Assembly: GCF_017939625.1 (NCBI RefSeq)
Contig: NZ_JAGKTC010000002.1
Span: forward strand, 629 to 64,628
From: Pseudoxanthomonas helianthi
Lineage (GTDB): Bacteria; Pseudomonadota; Gammaproteobacteria; Xanthomonadales; Xanthomonadaceae
Length of the DNA stretch: 64,000 bases
Direction: 5' to 3'
Part shown: positions 8,190 to 17,286 of the stretch, piece after piece
Layout: every line of letters begins with the position of its first letter
Numbering within the stretch: the first letter of the stretch is position 1
Program-made: the position numbers and the translations under genes
The notes under the pieces: generated by a model
Told to the model about the DNA's origin: nothing
What the model saw: the letters and a program-made list of their open reading frames with translations, nothing else
Databases searched by the model: none

Positions 8190-8556
8190 GCTTGGATGCG
8201 CCTGGCCGACGCGATGACGCACGACTGCGCATCGTTCACCGCGTGGTCTCCGCCGACGACTGCGCGAGTGTGCGTCGTTGTCCATGCCGTGAAGGTGAAA
8301 AGCGCGTTCCCGACGCGTGAGGTCGCGAATCTTCACGCCGGGAAATGATTCGGACGTAACACGCCCGGCGCTATCGTGGCCGCGCCGGTGGTGCTTTGGA
8401 CCTCGGTTCGAAGCCAACCTCGGTAGAAGGCCCTGATGCCGGAGACCCTCGTCTTCGGCACGGGGCCTTCTCTGGGGAGCGGGGAAGGGCGAGGCACGTC
8501 GGTGTTTTTCGCGAGCAGCGCGATGTTGAACGGCGCCCGGCGCTGGCGCGCGGCCT
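8190..8556. other. Non-coding stretch between two minus-strand genes
   Basis: These 367 bases hold no convincing gene. They should contain the promoter of the methyltransferase-esterase fusion. Around 8452-8502 a degraded copy of the CCCTC...GAGGG repeat family (ccctcgtcttcggcacgggg ... gaagggcgagg) is present. No T-run terminator was found behind the response-regulator gene. Confidence 0.5.
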
Positions 8557-9306
8557 TCAGCCCGCCTCGACGACCGGGTTGCGGCGCAACAGCGGATCGA
8601 TGCAGCCGCGATAGTTGCGGCCGCTGATCAGGCGGCGGCCACCGTGCAGGTCGAGGCGGTAACGGCCCGAGCCGATCGGCTTGATTTCTCGGATCGCCGC
8701 CGCGCGCACCACCAGCGAGCGGTGCACGCGCAGGAACAATGCCGGGTCGAGTTCCTGCGCGAACGCCGCCAGCGTGCGCCGCAGCACGTAGCGGCCCTGC
8801 TCGCAGTCGATTTCCAGATAGTTGCCCTGCGCTTCGACCACGTTGATCTGTCGCTCGGGCACCAGGTGCACGCGGTGCCCCACTTGCAGCGGAATCCGCC
8901 GCGCGCCGTCGTCGTCGGATGGGGTACGCAGGCCGTTCAAGGCCTGGCGTTCGCGCAGGCGCTCCACCGCCTGGGCCAGGCGCTCGGCGGACACCGGCTT
9001 GAGCAGGTAGTCGACCGCGCGCGCGTCGAACGCGCGTGCGCCGTGTTCCTGCCACGCGGTGACGAACACCACCATGGGCAGCGGACCCTGCCAGCGCGCC
9101 AGCGCGGAGAAACCGTCCGGGCCGGGCATTTCGATATCCAGGAACACCACGTCCAGCGGCTGCCGCTGCGCCGTGGCCAGCAGTTCGTCGGCGTCGACGC
9201 ATTCGGCGACGACCTGTAACTCGCTGCCGGCCACCTTTTCCAGCAGGCGGCGCAGGCGCGACCGCGCCAGCGGCTCGTCGTCGACGATGGCGGCCTTCAG
9301 GCTCAT
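8557..9306 (-). CDS. LytTR-family response regulator
   Basis: The 249-residue product has a receiver domain (MSLKAAIVDDEPLARSRL, phospho-acceptor Asp57 in VVFLDIEMPG, signature Lys in VDYLLKPVS) and a C-terminal LytTR DNA-binding domain (about 145-245, with VEAQGNYLEI and FLRVHRSLVV). It should bind direct-repeat DNA sites upstream of its targets when phosphorylated. Its ATG overlaps the stop codon of the upstream kinase gene (ATGA, 9303-9306), so the two are translationally coupled. A second, unrelated copy of such a system lies at 57785-59810. Confidence 0.92.
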   Translation of the reverse strand: MSLKAAIVDDEPLARSRLRRLLEKVAGSELQVVAECVDADELLATAQRQPLDVVFLDIEMPGPDGFSALARWQGPLPMVVFVTAWQEHGARAFDARAVDYLLKPVSAERLAQAVERLRERQALNGLRTPSDDDGARRIPLQVGHRVHLVPERQINVVEAQGNYLEIDCEQGRYVLRRTLAAFAQELDPALFLRVHRSLVVRAAAIREIKPIGSGRYRLDLHGGRRLISGRNYRGCIDPLLRRNPVVEAG

Positions 9307-10406
9307 GCGAAGGCCTCCGCCGGCGCCGCGGCGGCCGAATGTCGCGACAGCGGCAGGCGCAATTCCACGCCGTACGAATCCGGGCCGAGATCGAGGCGCC
9401 GCATGTGCGCGCGTTCGCCGTACAGCAGTTGCAGGCGGTCGGCGACGCTGCGCAGGCCGATGCCGTTGCCGCGGCGATCGCCGTCGTCCGGTGCGGCGCT
9501 GTTTTCGACGCGCAGCGACAAGGCGTCGCCGGCTTCGCCGGCGGCGATCGCGAGGACGCCGTTGGCCTTGCGCCGGGCGATGGCATGGACGATGGCGTTC
9601 TCGACCAGCGGTTGCAGGATCAGCACCGGCACCGGCGCGTCCAGGCAGACCGGTTCGACGTTCCACCGTACCTGCAGGCGTTCGCCCAAGCGGATCTTCT
9701 CGATGGTCAGGTAGTGCTCGATGGCCGCGATCTCTTCGCGCAACGAGCGTTCCTGTTGCGGTTCCTGTTTCAGCGCATCGCGCAACAGCGCCGACAGCGC
9801 CACCAGCATGCGGTCGGCCAGTTCGCCGTCGATGTGGACCATCTCCGCCACCGAGTTCAAGGCATTGAACAGGAAATGCGGGTTCAGCTGCGCGCGCAGG
9901 GCTTCCAGCCGGGTCGAGACCAGGCTGCGCTCCATCTCGGCGATGCGCAGTTCGCGTTCGCGAGCACGCTGGTAATAGACATAGCCGTGGGCGACGCCGA
10001 TCACCGTCCAAGCGGTCATGAAGTTGTTGCGCACGCTGGTGAGCAGGACTTCGCCGAAGCCAGGCAGGGCGTCGTACCAGCCCAGCCACGGATTGGAATA
10101 CCAGACGTAGACCGCCTTGGCCACGATCACCCCGGCGACCGCCAGCAGGTGCAGCGCGATCGGGCGCGCCAGATGGCCGCGCTCGATCGGATGGCGGAGC
10201 GCCAGCCAGTAGAACCCGAGGCTGAGCGGAACCCAGGTCATCCAGCCGGCGAAGCTGTACTTCAGCGCCTCGCCCCAGGCGACCGGTCGCCCATCGGTTT
10301 CGCCCATCGCCACCACCTGGCTGGCGAAGAACAGCGCGTAGGCGGTCCACCAGACCAGCACGGCCCACAGCAGCGGCAGGATGCGGTTTTTTTTCGCGGG
10401 AAGCAT
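9303..10406 (-). CDS. LytS-type sensor histidine kinase
   Basis: Start ATG 10406 gives MLPAKKNRILPLLW and leads directly into four predicted membrane helices (about 10-32, 52-70, 83-105 and 125-145). A HisKA_7TM-type histidine kinase core follows: His177 in QLNPHFLFNALNS is the phosphorylation site, and LQPLVENAIVHAI and GNGIGLRSVADRL are the N and G boxes of the ATPase. It is the partner of the LytTR regulator, whose start codon overlaps its stop codon. Bacterial relatives sense envelope or metabolite signals; the signal here is unknown. It is divergent from the OB-fold gene at 10577, with 170 bp between that could carry both promoters. Confidence 0.9.
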   Translation of the reverse strand: MLPAKKNRILPLLWAVLVWWTAYALFFASQVVAMGETDGRPVAWGEALKYSFAGWMTWVPLSLGFYWLALRHPIERGHLARPIALHLLAVAGVIVAKAVYVWYSNPWLGWYDALPGFGEVLLTSVRNNFMTAWTVIGVAHGYVYYQRARERELRIAEMERSLVSTRLEALRAQLNPHFLFNALNSVAEMVHIDGELADRMLVALSALLRDALKQEPQQERSLREEIAAIEHYLTIEKIRLGERLQVRWNVEPVCLDAPVPVLILQPLVENAIVHAIARRKANGVLAIAAGEAGDALSLRVENSAAPDDGDRRGNGIGLRSVADRLQLLYGERAHMRRLDLGPDSYGVELRLPLSRHSAAAAPAEAFA

Positions 10407-10576
10407 CGCGCCACCGTACCCGCGCGGCGGTGGTCCGCACAAGCCGCGGACGTGTCGTTCGTCCCGCCTGCGGTGCGGTTGGTCACTGCCGGCCGCCAGG
10501 CCCGCGCCGGGCGAAGGAAGATCGACCTGCCGCGGGCTGCGCCCGCGCGTCCACTCAATGCAAACCAGGGAAAGCC

Positions 10577-11410
10577 ATGGATAGAAAGGTTCTCGTCGCC
10601 GCAGCGCTGTTCGCGGCCGCTTCCGTCGCCCATGCCGGCGAGTGCGAAGACAACTTCAAGAAGAGCGGCAGTATCTTTTCGGGCGTCGATTTCGCCAGCC
10701 GCGTCACCGTACCCGACCTGTCGGTGGCCAACGCGATGGGCCAGATGCGCGGCATCATGATCGGCGAGAAGATGGACGTGATCACCGAAGACGCGGACAC
10801 CGGCACGATGCTGGTCGAGCAGCGTTCGACCAACATGGTCCGGGCGATTCCCACCCTGATCAACATCAGTTCCGACGGCTCCGCCGCGGTGGTGGAAATG
10901 ACGGTGAAGACCGAGAAGGGCCAGTTCGCCAAGCAGGACGCGATGCGCGCCTACATGTGCCCGCTGCTGGCCAAGCTGAAGGGCGGCAAGGAAGGCAAGC
11001 TGGCCGGGGCGCAGGGCGCCAAGGCGAAGAACAGCGAGGACACCACGTTCAAGGACGTCTACGTGTTCTCGCGCGAGATCGCCCGCGAAGCCAAGGCGAA
11101 TGCGTTGGCGGTGACCGCGCGGCACAAGGGCCGCAACTATGCGCTGAAGGGCAAGGTCGACTACATCCAGGAAGACGGCGAGGACTACAACGTGTCCTTC
11201 GACATCCCGGAGCAGAGCGAAATGCTGCTGCAGGTGCCGGGGGACGACCAGCCGCGGGTCGGCGTGGCCTGCCTGTTCCGGCCGAACCAGCTGGCCAACG
11301 TGCTGACCTTCCGCAAGGGCGATCGCGCCACGTTCCGCGGCCAGTTCCTCAGGTACGACGATTTCAAGCGCGTGCTGTGGCTGCAGAACTGCAGCCAGGT
11401 CAAGAAATAG
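10577..11410 (+). CDS. Exported protein with OB-like (tRNA_anti-like) domain
   Basis: The start ATG 10577 begins a clear signal peptide, MDRKVLVAAALFAAASVAHA, with cleavage after AHA. The 277-residue product has a middle part of unknown fold, rich in charged and small residues (PLLAKLKGGKEGKLAGAQGAKAKN). Its C-terminal 110 residues (YALKGKVDYIQEDG ... ATFRGQFLRYDDF ... VLWLQNCS) resemble the periplasmic OB-like domains once named tRNA_anti-like. I cannot assign a function. It faces the LytS/LytTR pair across a shared intergenic region, so it may be a target of that system; this is inferred from position only. Confidence 0.7.
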   Translation: MDRKVLVAAALFAAASVAHAGECEDNFKKSGSIFSGVDFASRVTVPDLSVANAMGQMRGIMIGEKMDVITEDADTGTMLVEQRSTNMVRAIPTLINISSDGSAAVVEMTVKTEKGQFAKQDAMRAYMCPLLAKLKGGKEGKLAGAQGAKAKNSEDTTFKDVYVFSREIAREAKANALAVTARHKGRNYALKGKVDYIQEDGEDYNVSFDIPEQSEMLLQVPGDDQPRVGVACLFRPNQLANVLTFRKGDRATFRGQFLRYDDFKRVLWLQNCSQVKK

Positions 11411-11436
11411 GCCGTTCGCGCCACGGACGACTTCGC

Positions 11437-11458
11437 GCCGGGGCCGTCAGGCCCCGGC
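11437..11458. terminator. Bidirectional hairpin between convergent genes
   Basis: GCCGGGGCC-GTCA-GGCCCCGGC forms a perfect 9-bp stem with a 4-base loop, followed on the plus strand by the short T-rich stretch ttcgttt. It lies behind the OB-fold gene and overlaps the last codons of the convergent DoxX-like gene. It is likely to terminate the plus-strand transcript. Confidence 0.55.
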
Positions 11459-11896
11459 TTCGTTTGCGGCTCGGCCGTTGTCGTCGCGCCTGCCGCGAGC
11501 GCCGTCGTGCGCGGCGACGACCAGCAGCATCGCAAGCAACGCCACGCTGTATTCGCTGCCGCCCGTGCCGTGTTCGCCGACGAACCAGCCGTTATGGCGG
11601 TGGATGATGGCGATGCCCACGGCCGCTATGACTGCCAGTCCCGACGCGGCCCAACGCACACCACGGTTCAGCACGAGCAGGGTGCCGGCGCAGATCTCGT
11701 ACGTGGTGATCGCCCAGACCCAGACCACGCCGTGGGGAAAACCGTGGGTGTCCATGAAGTAGGCGAATTGCGGGATGGTGCCGTTGGCGATGCGGACGAT
11801 GGCATGGGCCATGAACAGCGCGGCGGTGGTGATGCGCAGTGCGTGCAGCGCAAGCTGCGGGCGGATCCACGGATAGTGGCGTAACGGCTGGAGCAT
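11447..11896 (-). CDS. DoxX-like membrane protein
   Basis: The 149-residue product has four hydrophobic helices (LALHALRITTAALFMAHA; VVWVWAITTYEICAGTLLVL; AASGLAVIAAVGIAII; YSVALLAMLLVVAA) and the DoxX-like pattern FMAHAIVRIANGTI ... EICAGTLLVL. Homologues are small quinone- or thiosulfate-related membrane proteins, or have no known role. The start ATG 11896 is preceded by AAGGGGAAACC, a good ribosome-binding site. It stands alone between the OB-fold gene and the TonB receptor, whose stop codon lies 173 bp upstream. Confidence 0.75.
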   Translation of the reverse strand: MLQPLRHYPWIRPQLALHALRITTAALFMAHAIVRIANGTIPQFAYFMDTHGFPHGVVWVWAITTYEICAGTLLVLNRGVRWAASGLAVIAAVGIAIIHRHNGWFVGEHGTGGSEYSVALLAMLLVVAAHDGARGRRDDNGRAANEAGA

Positions 11897-12069
11897 GGTT
11901 TCCCCTTGGCGGATGGCATGGACGCATCGCGCCGCCGGCACGCGCGTGCCGGCACCTTGGGGCGGGGAATGGCCTGTCGCAATCGGGCTGGTGCGAAACG
12001 CACGCAGGGCGGGGCCAACGCCCTGCGTGGGTGTCGAGGCGGCATCGGCGCGCGGGCCGCAGCGGGTGG

Positions 12070-15000
12070 TCAGTTCCAGGTGTAGCGGATCACCAGCGAC
12101 GTGCTGCGCGGCGACTGGTAGCCGGGGAAACCGTAGGAAGGATTGATGGTGTTGTAGCCGCCCACGTTCCAGTTGCGCACCGCGCCGTCCTCGCCGATGT
12201 GGTTGAACACGTTGCTGACGTTCAGCGCCACGTCGATGTCGTGCGCGCCGAACTTGCGTCCCCAGGCCAGCAACAGGCCGGCGGTCCAGTTGAACGACTG
12301 GCGTCCCATCGAGCCGCGCGGGCTGAGCTTGTTGAAGCAGTAGTACGAATAGTTGCCGCGGCTCGCGGCGGCCGTGCCCGACGGGGTGTTCTCCGTGTTC
12401 GGGTAGAAGCTGTTGCACAGCACGGGCGCGCCGGTATGGGCGGTGATGTTGCCGCCGACACGGAAGCCGTTGCGGAAACGGTAGAAACCCATGGTCTTCA
12501 GCGAATGGCGGTAATCGTTGCTCAGGTCGCCGGTGGCGCCCTGCATCAGCTGCGGGTAGTCGAAGGCGTAGGACGAGCCGGAAATGCTTTGTCCGGTGGA
12601 TTCGTCGAAATAGCCTTCGTAGTTGCCGAACATGTGGCCCCACGTGTAGCTGACGTTGAAGAAGTATGGCTCGTCCGGGCTTTCCGCGTGGGTCAGCGTG
12701 CCGATCAGCTGGTAGTTGGTGCGCTCGGCCCGCGGCATGCCGTACACGCTGGCCGGCACGGTGATGGTCTGCATCTGCCCGGTGCCGCCGAGGTCGTTGG
12801 TCAGCTCGATCGCCGAGCCCGGGTTGTACAGGATGCAGGCATTGGAGATCTTCGCGTTCGGATAGCCCTGCGCCGCCAGGTAGTTGCGCAGCGGGCTGCC
12901 GGGACCGAGGTCGCAGGTGGTTTCGATGGTGCGGTCGAGGAAGGTGTACTTGGCCTGCACCGAGCCCTGCCAGTTGCTGTCGAACTTGTGCTGCAGGTAG
13001 ACCGTGTAGTTGTTCTGCCGGGTGTTCTTGATATTGCCGGAAGCGATGGTGCGCGGGTCGGCGGGATTGCTGCTGCCCAGGGTGACCGTGTCGCCGTACT
13101 TGCCGCCGAGGATCGGGCTGCCGTCCGGGTTGATGCCGGTGTAGGCGTAGTAATCCGTGCGGTTGACGGTGATGCCGCCGACCCCGGAGTTGATCGAGGC
13201 GGGCAGGGGAATCGTGTACTGGCCCGCGGCGGCGCCGAACTTGGTGCTGCCGTCGCCGAACACGTCCCAGGCCACGCCGACGCGCGGCGATACCGTCTTG
13301 AGGTCGATGAACTCGCGGCCGGTCAGCTGGTAGCCGATGTTCTGGTCGTAGCGCACGCCCGCGTAGACGACGAAATCGGGTGCCAGCTTCCAGGTGTCCT
13401 CGATGAAGGCGCCGCGGTTGGTGGTGGTGAACGCGCCGCCGCTCTTGCGGTACATGGCCTGCACGTACGGCGTGTTGGCGGGGATCACGACGCCGTTCGG
13501 CAACGTGGTGTTCTTGGTGTACTGGTGGTAGGCGTAGTTGCCGTTCTCGCCCGAGATGCTGAGGTTGTTGAAGCCGACGTCGTAGTTCTCGGCGCCGAAC
13601 ATGATCTGGTGGTCCCCCGGCGTCCAGGTGAACGCCGCGCGATAGCCGCGCTTGAAGTAGGTGCTCGGCAGCAGGGAATTCGGCGAGGCGCTGGCGCCGA
13701 TGCTCTGCGAGGAGCGGTCGTCCACGGTGTACTGCAGCGCATACGGCGCTTCGGTGCCCGAGGTGCTGGTCGGGGTCAGCGCCCAGGTCGACATGTAGCC
13801 GCCCATCACCGACAGGGTCATCGTGTCGTTGATGTTCCAGTAGTAGTTGCCGATCAGCAGCCGCTGCAGGTTCTGCGGATTGCTCCACGAACGCTGATTG
13901 CGCTGGCTGGTGTCGTAGCGCGTCGGCAGGTCGTAGACGGTGCTGTAGGTGCTGTACCTGTTGCGCTCGCCCATCACGTTCAATTGCTGGCTGTCGGTGA
14001 TGTTCCAGGTCAGGTTGACCAGCGGCGCATTCAACTTGTCCGTCGACACGGTCTGCTGGGTGCCGGTGGTGTTGACCGACTTGCGTGTGTACTCGGGGTT
14101 GTTGCGGTCCAGCACGTAGAAGAACAGGCGGTCGCGGACGATCGGCCCCGACACCCACAGGAACTGGTCGAACAGGCCTTCGCGGCTGCCGTTCGGATAC
14201 GAGTAGTAGGTGCCGTCCGGATAGCGGTAGGCCGGGGACTTCTCCATCAGGCGGCTGTACAGCGGCGGCGTGTAGTACAGGTCGTAGCCGAAGCGGAAGT
14301 CGTTGGTGCCCTGCTTCACGGTCTGCGCCATCGATCCGCCCAACGCGTTCGAATAGCGCGCCGAGGCGGTGTCGTCGATGATCTGCGAAGTCGCCATCGC
14401 TTCGGCCGGGATGCCGGTCAGGCCGTAGCCGTTGCGGTCGTTGGTGACGTCGAACTCGTTGACGTAGTAGCGGTTCTCCGCGCCGGAGGAACCGCCGAAG
14501 CGCGGGAAGCCGCTGGAGTTGGCGACCGAGACCTGCGACAGGAACTGTTGCGCCGTGGAGATCGCCGAGCGGCCGCCGGCCAGCGAATCCATCAGCTTGA
14601 CCGGCACGATGGTGTTCAACTGGGGCGTGGTCATGTCGATCGGATTGATGCCGCCGCGATCGACCGCATTGGCGACCGCCTTGACGGTGTCGAGCGTCAC
14701 CGCGGAGCCGGCGTCGGCAGCCGCGGCGGAATCGAGGTCCACGCGCGAAGACGAGCCGGGCACGACCTGCACGCTGCTCGAACCCACCGGCTTCCCATCG
14801 ACCTCCGCGGTGACTTCGTAGCGTCCGGCGGCCAGCGTGTTGGCCGAATAGCGGCCATCGGCGTCGGTGCTGCGTTCCTGCACCGCGCCGGTGTCGAGGT
14901 TGCGGATGACGACCTTTGCCGGCGATCCGCCGGTTTGCTTGACGATGCCGGAGATGCCGCCGGTGGTGGATTGGGCGTATGCCGAGGACCCGGCGAGACA

Positions 15001-15084
15001 GGCGACCAGGGCCAGCGCGAGGCGCGTTCTCTTGCGGGTCTTGCAGGACGGCGGAACGGCAAACGTGGAAGCTTTCACTCGCAT
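12070..15084 (-). CDS. TonB-dependent outer-membrane receptor, Oar-like
   Basis: The 1004-residue protein has a signal peptide ending GSSAYAQS, then a carboxypeptidase-regulatory domain (TTGGISGIVKQ to about 110). A plug region follows (LNTIVPVKLMDSLAG ... FPRFGGSSGAENRYYVNEFD) and then a long beta-barrel ending in the aromatic residue pattern TSLVIRYTWN. It should import a bulky substrate, probably an oligosaccharide, across the outer membrane with TonB energy. Its place in front of the fucosidase and glucuronyl hydrolase genes suggests it serves that carbohydrate locus. It reads minus strand like the fucosidase, 180 bp downstream of it. A paralogue is at 39413-42598. Confidence 0.9.
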   Translation of the reverse strand: MRVKASTFAVPPSCKTRKRTRLALALVACLAGSSAYAQSTTGGISGIVKQTGGSPAKVVIRNLDTGAVQERSTDADGRYSANTLAAGRYEVTAEVDGKPVGSSSVQVVPGSSSRVDLDSAAAADAGSAVTLDTVKAVANAVDRGGINPIDMTTPQLNTIVPVKLMDSLAGGRSAISTAQQFLSQVSVANSSGFPRFGGSSGAENRYYVNEFDVTNDRNGYGLTGIPAEAMATSQIIDDTASARYSNALGGSMAQTVKQGTNDFRFGYDLYYTPPLYSRLMEKSPAYRYPDGTYYSYPNGSREGLFDQFLWVSGPIVRDRLFFYVLDRNNPEYTRKSVNTTGTQQTVSTDKLNAPLVNLTWNITDSQQLNVMGERNRYSTYSTVYDLPTRYDTSQRNQRSWSNPQNLQRLLIGNYYWNINDTMTLSVMGGYMSTWALTPTSTSGTEAPYALQYTVDDRSSQSIGASASPNSLLPSTYFKRGYRAAFTWTPGDHQIMFGAENYDVGFNNLSISGENGNYAYHQYTKNTTLPNGVVIPANTPYVQAMYRKSGGAFTTTNRGAFIEDTWKLAPDFVVYAGVRYDQNIGYQLTGREFIDLKTVSPRVGVAWDVFGDGSTKFGAAAGQYTIPLPASINSGVGGITVNRTDYYAYTGINPDGSPILGGKYGDTVTLGSSNPADPRTIASGNIKNTRQNNYTVYLQHKFDSNWQGSVQAKYTFLDRTIETTCDLGPGSPLRNYLAAQGYPNAKISNACILYNPGSAIELTNDLGGTGQMQTITVPASVYGMPRAERTNYQLIGTLTHAESPDEPYFFNVSYTWGHMFGNYEGYFDESTGQSISGSSYAFDYPQLMQGATGDLSNDYRHSLKTMGFYRFRNGFRVGGNITAHTGAPVLCNSFYPNTENTPSGTAAASRGNYSYYCFNKLSPRGSMGRQSFNWTAGLLLAWGRKFGAHDIDVALNVSNVFNHIGEDGAVRNWNVGGYNTINPSYGFPGYQSPRSTSLVIRYTWN

Positions 15085-15264
15085 GATCCTCGGGAAGATG
15101 ATGGGTTCTCGTGTCCGCCGCGTTCCGCGAAGCGGAAGCGCGTGCAGCGGTTCTGTCGCATGGGCGTCACGCCCTTGACACGAAAAGATTCTGCGCCCAA
15201 CGCGGGCGCCGATTGCGCCCGCTACTTCATGAGTTCATGTATGCGGACGCACGCGATGCGCGGC

Positions 15265-17121
15265 TCAATCGCCGCGCGTATCGCTTGCGATCGGACGCAG
15301 GACCAGGCTGCGCAACTTGGTGCGGTCCATCTGCCACGGCACGCGGCGCGTGGTGCTGTCGGGTATCGCGAGATCGCTGCGCAGGGTCAGCGTGTACGTT
15401 CCCGGTTTGTCGATACGCACGTTGCCGAGGTGGGAGATCGCTTCGGCATAGGGATGTTGGGTGCTGCGTGCGTTTTCCGGTTTGCTGTCGATCGATGGTT
15501 GCGTGGAAAGCCGTTGCTCGCCGAACTCGATGCGTACCGGGCCGCGGTAGGCCAGCGGTTTGTCCGGGTGGTACAGGCTGACCAGATCCAATCGGTAGTT
15601 GCCCGGTGCGAAAGCCCGGAAGGTCCAGCGCGCGGCGTTGTTCTCCGGCTTCGCCGCATCCGCCTCGAGTCGCGCCGCGGCCATGTCCAGCGTGACTACG
15701 CCGGAGCCTTGCTGCAGCAATTCCTGGCGCATGCGCGGCGCCTCGCCGCGGGTTTCCAGCACGACGACGGAAACCGGCTTGTCGGGAGCTTGCGCCGGCA
15801 GGCGCAGCGAAAGGCGCGGCACATCGCTGGTCGGGATCCTGTCCTGGGTGAACTCGATGGCCTGCTTCGGCGAACCCAGCAGGTAGGCGCGTTCGACCTT
15901 CGCCTCCAATCCGTGCAGCACCAGGTCCGGGCGCCAGTCGATCACGTTGAGGTACAGCTTGCCGGCCCGGGTGGTGATCGTGCCCCAGTCGAACTCGTAC
16001 GGCGTGCGCAGCGGCCGCGTGCCGTAGATGGCTTCGCCGTTGCGCGCCAGCCAGCGCGCGGCACCGCGCAGGATGTCCTGGGAGGGTTGCGGGATTTTCC
16101 CCGAACCGGTCGGACCGACATTGAGCAGCAGGTTGCCGCCCTTGCCGGCCACGTCGACCAGGCGCAGCACCACGGTGTCCGCCGATTTCCAGTTCTGGTC
16201 GGCGCGGCTGTAGCCCCAATGGTTGTTCAGGGTCATCGCCGATTCGAAATCCTTGGCGAAGCCCGCCTGCGGAATCTCGTTGTCGCCCATCGAGACGAAG
16301 TCGCCGTAGTCGCGCTCTGAGAACGACTTGATCCGGTTGTTGACCAGCGCGTTCGGCTGCAGCTTGTGCACCAGCGCCAGCAGTTCCCGCACGTTGGCGT
16401 CCGGCGTTTCCTTGCCGATGTCGAACCACACTTCGGCAATGTCGCCGTAGCGGGTCAGCAACTCGGTGACATGGGGCAGCACCGTCCGCTTCCAGTAACG
16501 GTCGAAGCGGTTGCGGTCCAGCTTGAACTCCCACTTGTTATTGAACGAATCGGGCGTCGCATCGGGACTGGACCAGTCGAGGATGTGCGAGTAGTAGACG
16601 CCGAACTTCAATCCCTGCTTTCGCGCCTCGTCGGCCAGTTCGCGCACCGGGTCGCGGCCGAACGGCGCGGCCTTGACGATGTTGTAGTCGCTGACCTTGG
16701 TGTCGAACATCGCGAAGCCGTCGTGGTGCTTGGCGGTGAACACGATGTATTTCATGCCGGCGTCCTTGGCCAGCTTCACCCATTCCGCCGCGTCAAAATC
16801 CTCGGCGCGCAGGTTCTCGACCAGCGCCTTGCGGTACTCGGCGGTCGGGATCTTCGCGTGGTTCATCATCCACTCGTCGTAGCCGGGCTTGCCCTTCCAT
16901 TCGCCGCCGGCCACCGCGTACGGTCCCCAGTGGATGAACATGCCGTAGCGGGCGTCGCGCCACCATTGCATGCGGGCGTCGCGGGATGCGGGGGCGGCGC
17001 CCGGCGCAACGGCCGCCGGTTCGCGGGCCGCGGCAGGCTCGGGCGCGGAGTCGCAGGCGCCGGCGGCGAATGCCAGCAGCAGGGCGGCGCACAGGCGGGC
17101 ATGACGGGGTCGGACTGGCAT
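15265..17121 (-). CDS. GH29 alpha-L-fucosidase, lipoprotein
   Basis: After a lipoprotein-type signal (LLLAFAAGACDS) comes a GH29 catalytic barrel. It reads MQWWRDARYGMFIHWGPYAVAG, then YIVFTAKHHDGFAMFDTKVSDYN, then IAEVWFDIGKE, where Asp is the expected nucleophile. A beta-rich C-terminal region follows (TTRAGKLYLNVIDW, TYTLTLRSDL). It should release alpha-L-fucose from oligosaccharides at the periplasmic or outer surface. Two ATGs are possible: 17121 (MPVRPRHARL, used here) and 17133 (MPEPMPV). Neither has a good ribosome-binding site. It is divergent from the GH88 gene; the 165 bp between probably hold both promoters. No L-fucose catabolic gene is in the window. Confidence 0.88.
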   Translation of the reverse strand: MPVRPRHARLCAALLLAFAAGACDSAPEPAAAREPAAVAPGAAPASRDARMQWWRDARYGMFIHWGPYAVAGGEWKGKPGYDEWMMNHAKIPTAEYRKALVENLRAEDFDAAEWVKLAKDAGMKYIVFTAKHHDGFAMFDTKVSDYNIVKAAPFGRDPVRELADEARKQGLKFGVYYSHILDWSSPDATPDSFNNKWEFKLDRNRFDRYWKRTVLPHVTELLTRYGDIAEVWFDIGKETPDANVRELLALVHKLQPNALVNNRIKSFSERDYGDFVSMGDNEIPQAGFAKDFESAMTLNNHWGYSRADQNWKSADTVVLRLVDVAGKGGNLLLNVGPTGSGKIPQPSQDILRGAARWLARNGEAIYGTRPLRTPYEFDWGTITTRAGKLYLNVIDWRPDLVLHGLEAKVERAYLLGSPKQAIEFTQDRIPTSDVPRLSLRLPAQAPDKPVSVVVLETRGEAPRMRQELLQQGSGVVTLDMAAARLEADAAKPENNAARWTFRAFAPGNYRLDLVSLYHPDKPLAYRGPVRIEFGEQRLSTQPSIDSKPENARSTQHPYAEAISHLGNVRIDKPGTYTLTLRSDLAIPDSTTRRVPWQMDRTKLRSLVLRPIASDTRGD

Positions 17122-17286
17122 GGGTTCGGGCATTGCGGACGAAGACGGCCAGACTAGGCCTTGACCGGCCCCGATGGGCGCCGCGCGTGCACGAGTTCGC
17201 ATATGTGCACGGGGGAATGGTCCTGCGGCTGCGGCGCCGGGAGGCGTCCGGGCTACTCTTGTCGGCCTCGGACCGGGAGGTGGTTT

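Noticed and set aside
6249-8348. Plus-strand frame opposite the methyltransferase-esterase gene
   Set aside because: Antisense shadow of a gene with clear PCMT and esterase motifs.
11480-12060. tRNA gene search in spacers
   Set aside because: No clover-leaf pattern with T-loop GTTCRANNC and paired acceptor ends was seen here or in the other spacers.
11839-16320. Very long open frame on the plus strand opposite the TonB receptor and fucosidase genes
   Set aside because: Its translation is low in recognisable motifs and rich in Arg/Val/Ala/Gly as expected from the antisense of GC-rich codons; the minus-strand genes have clear domains over the same bases.
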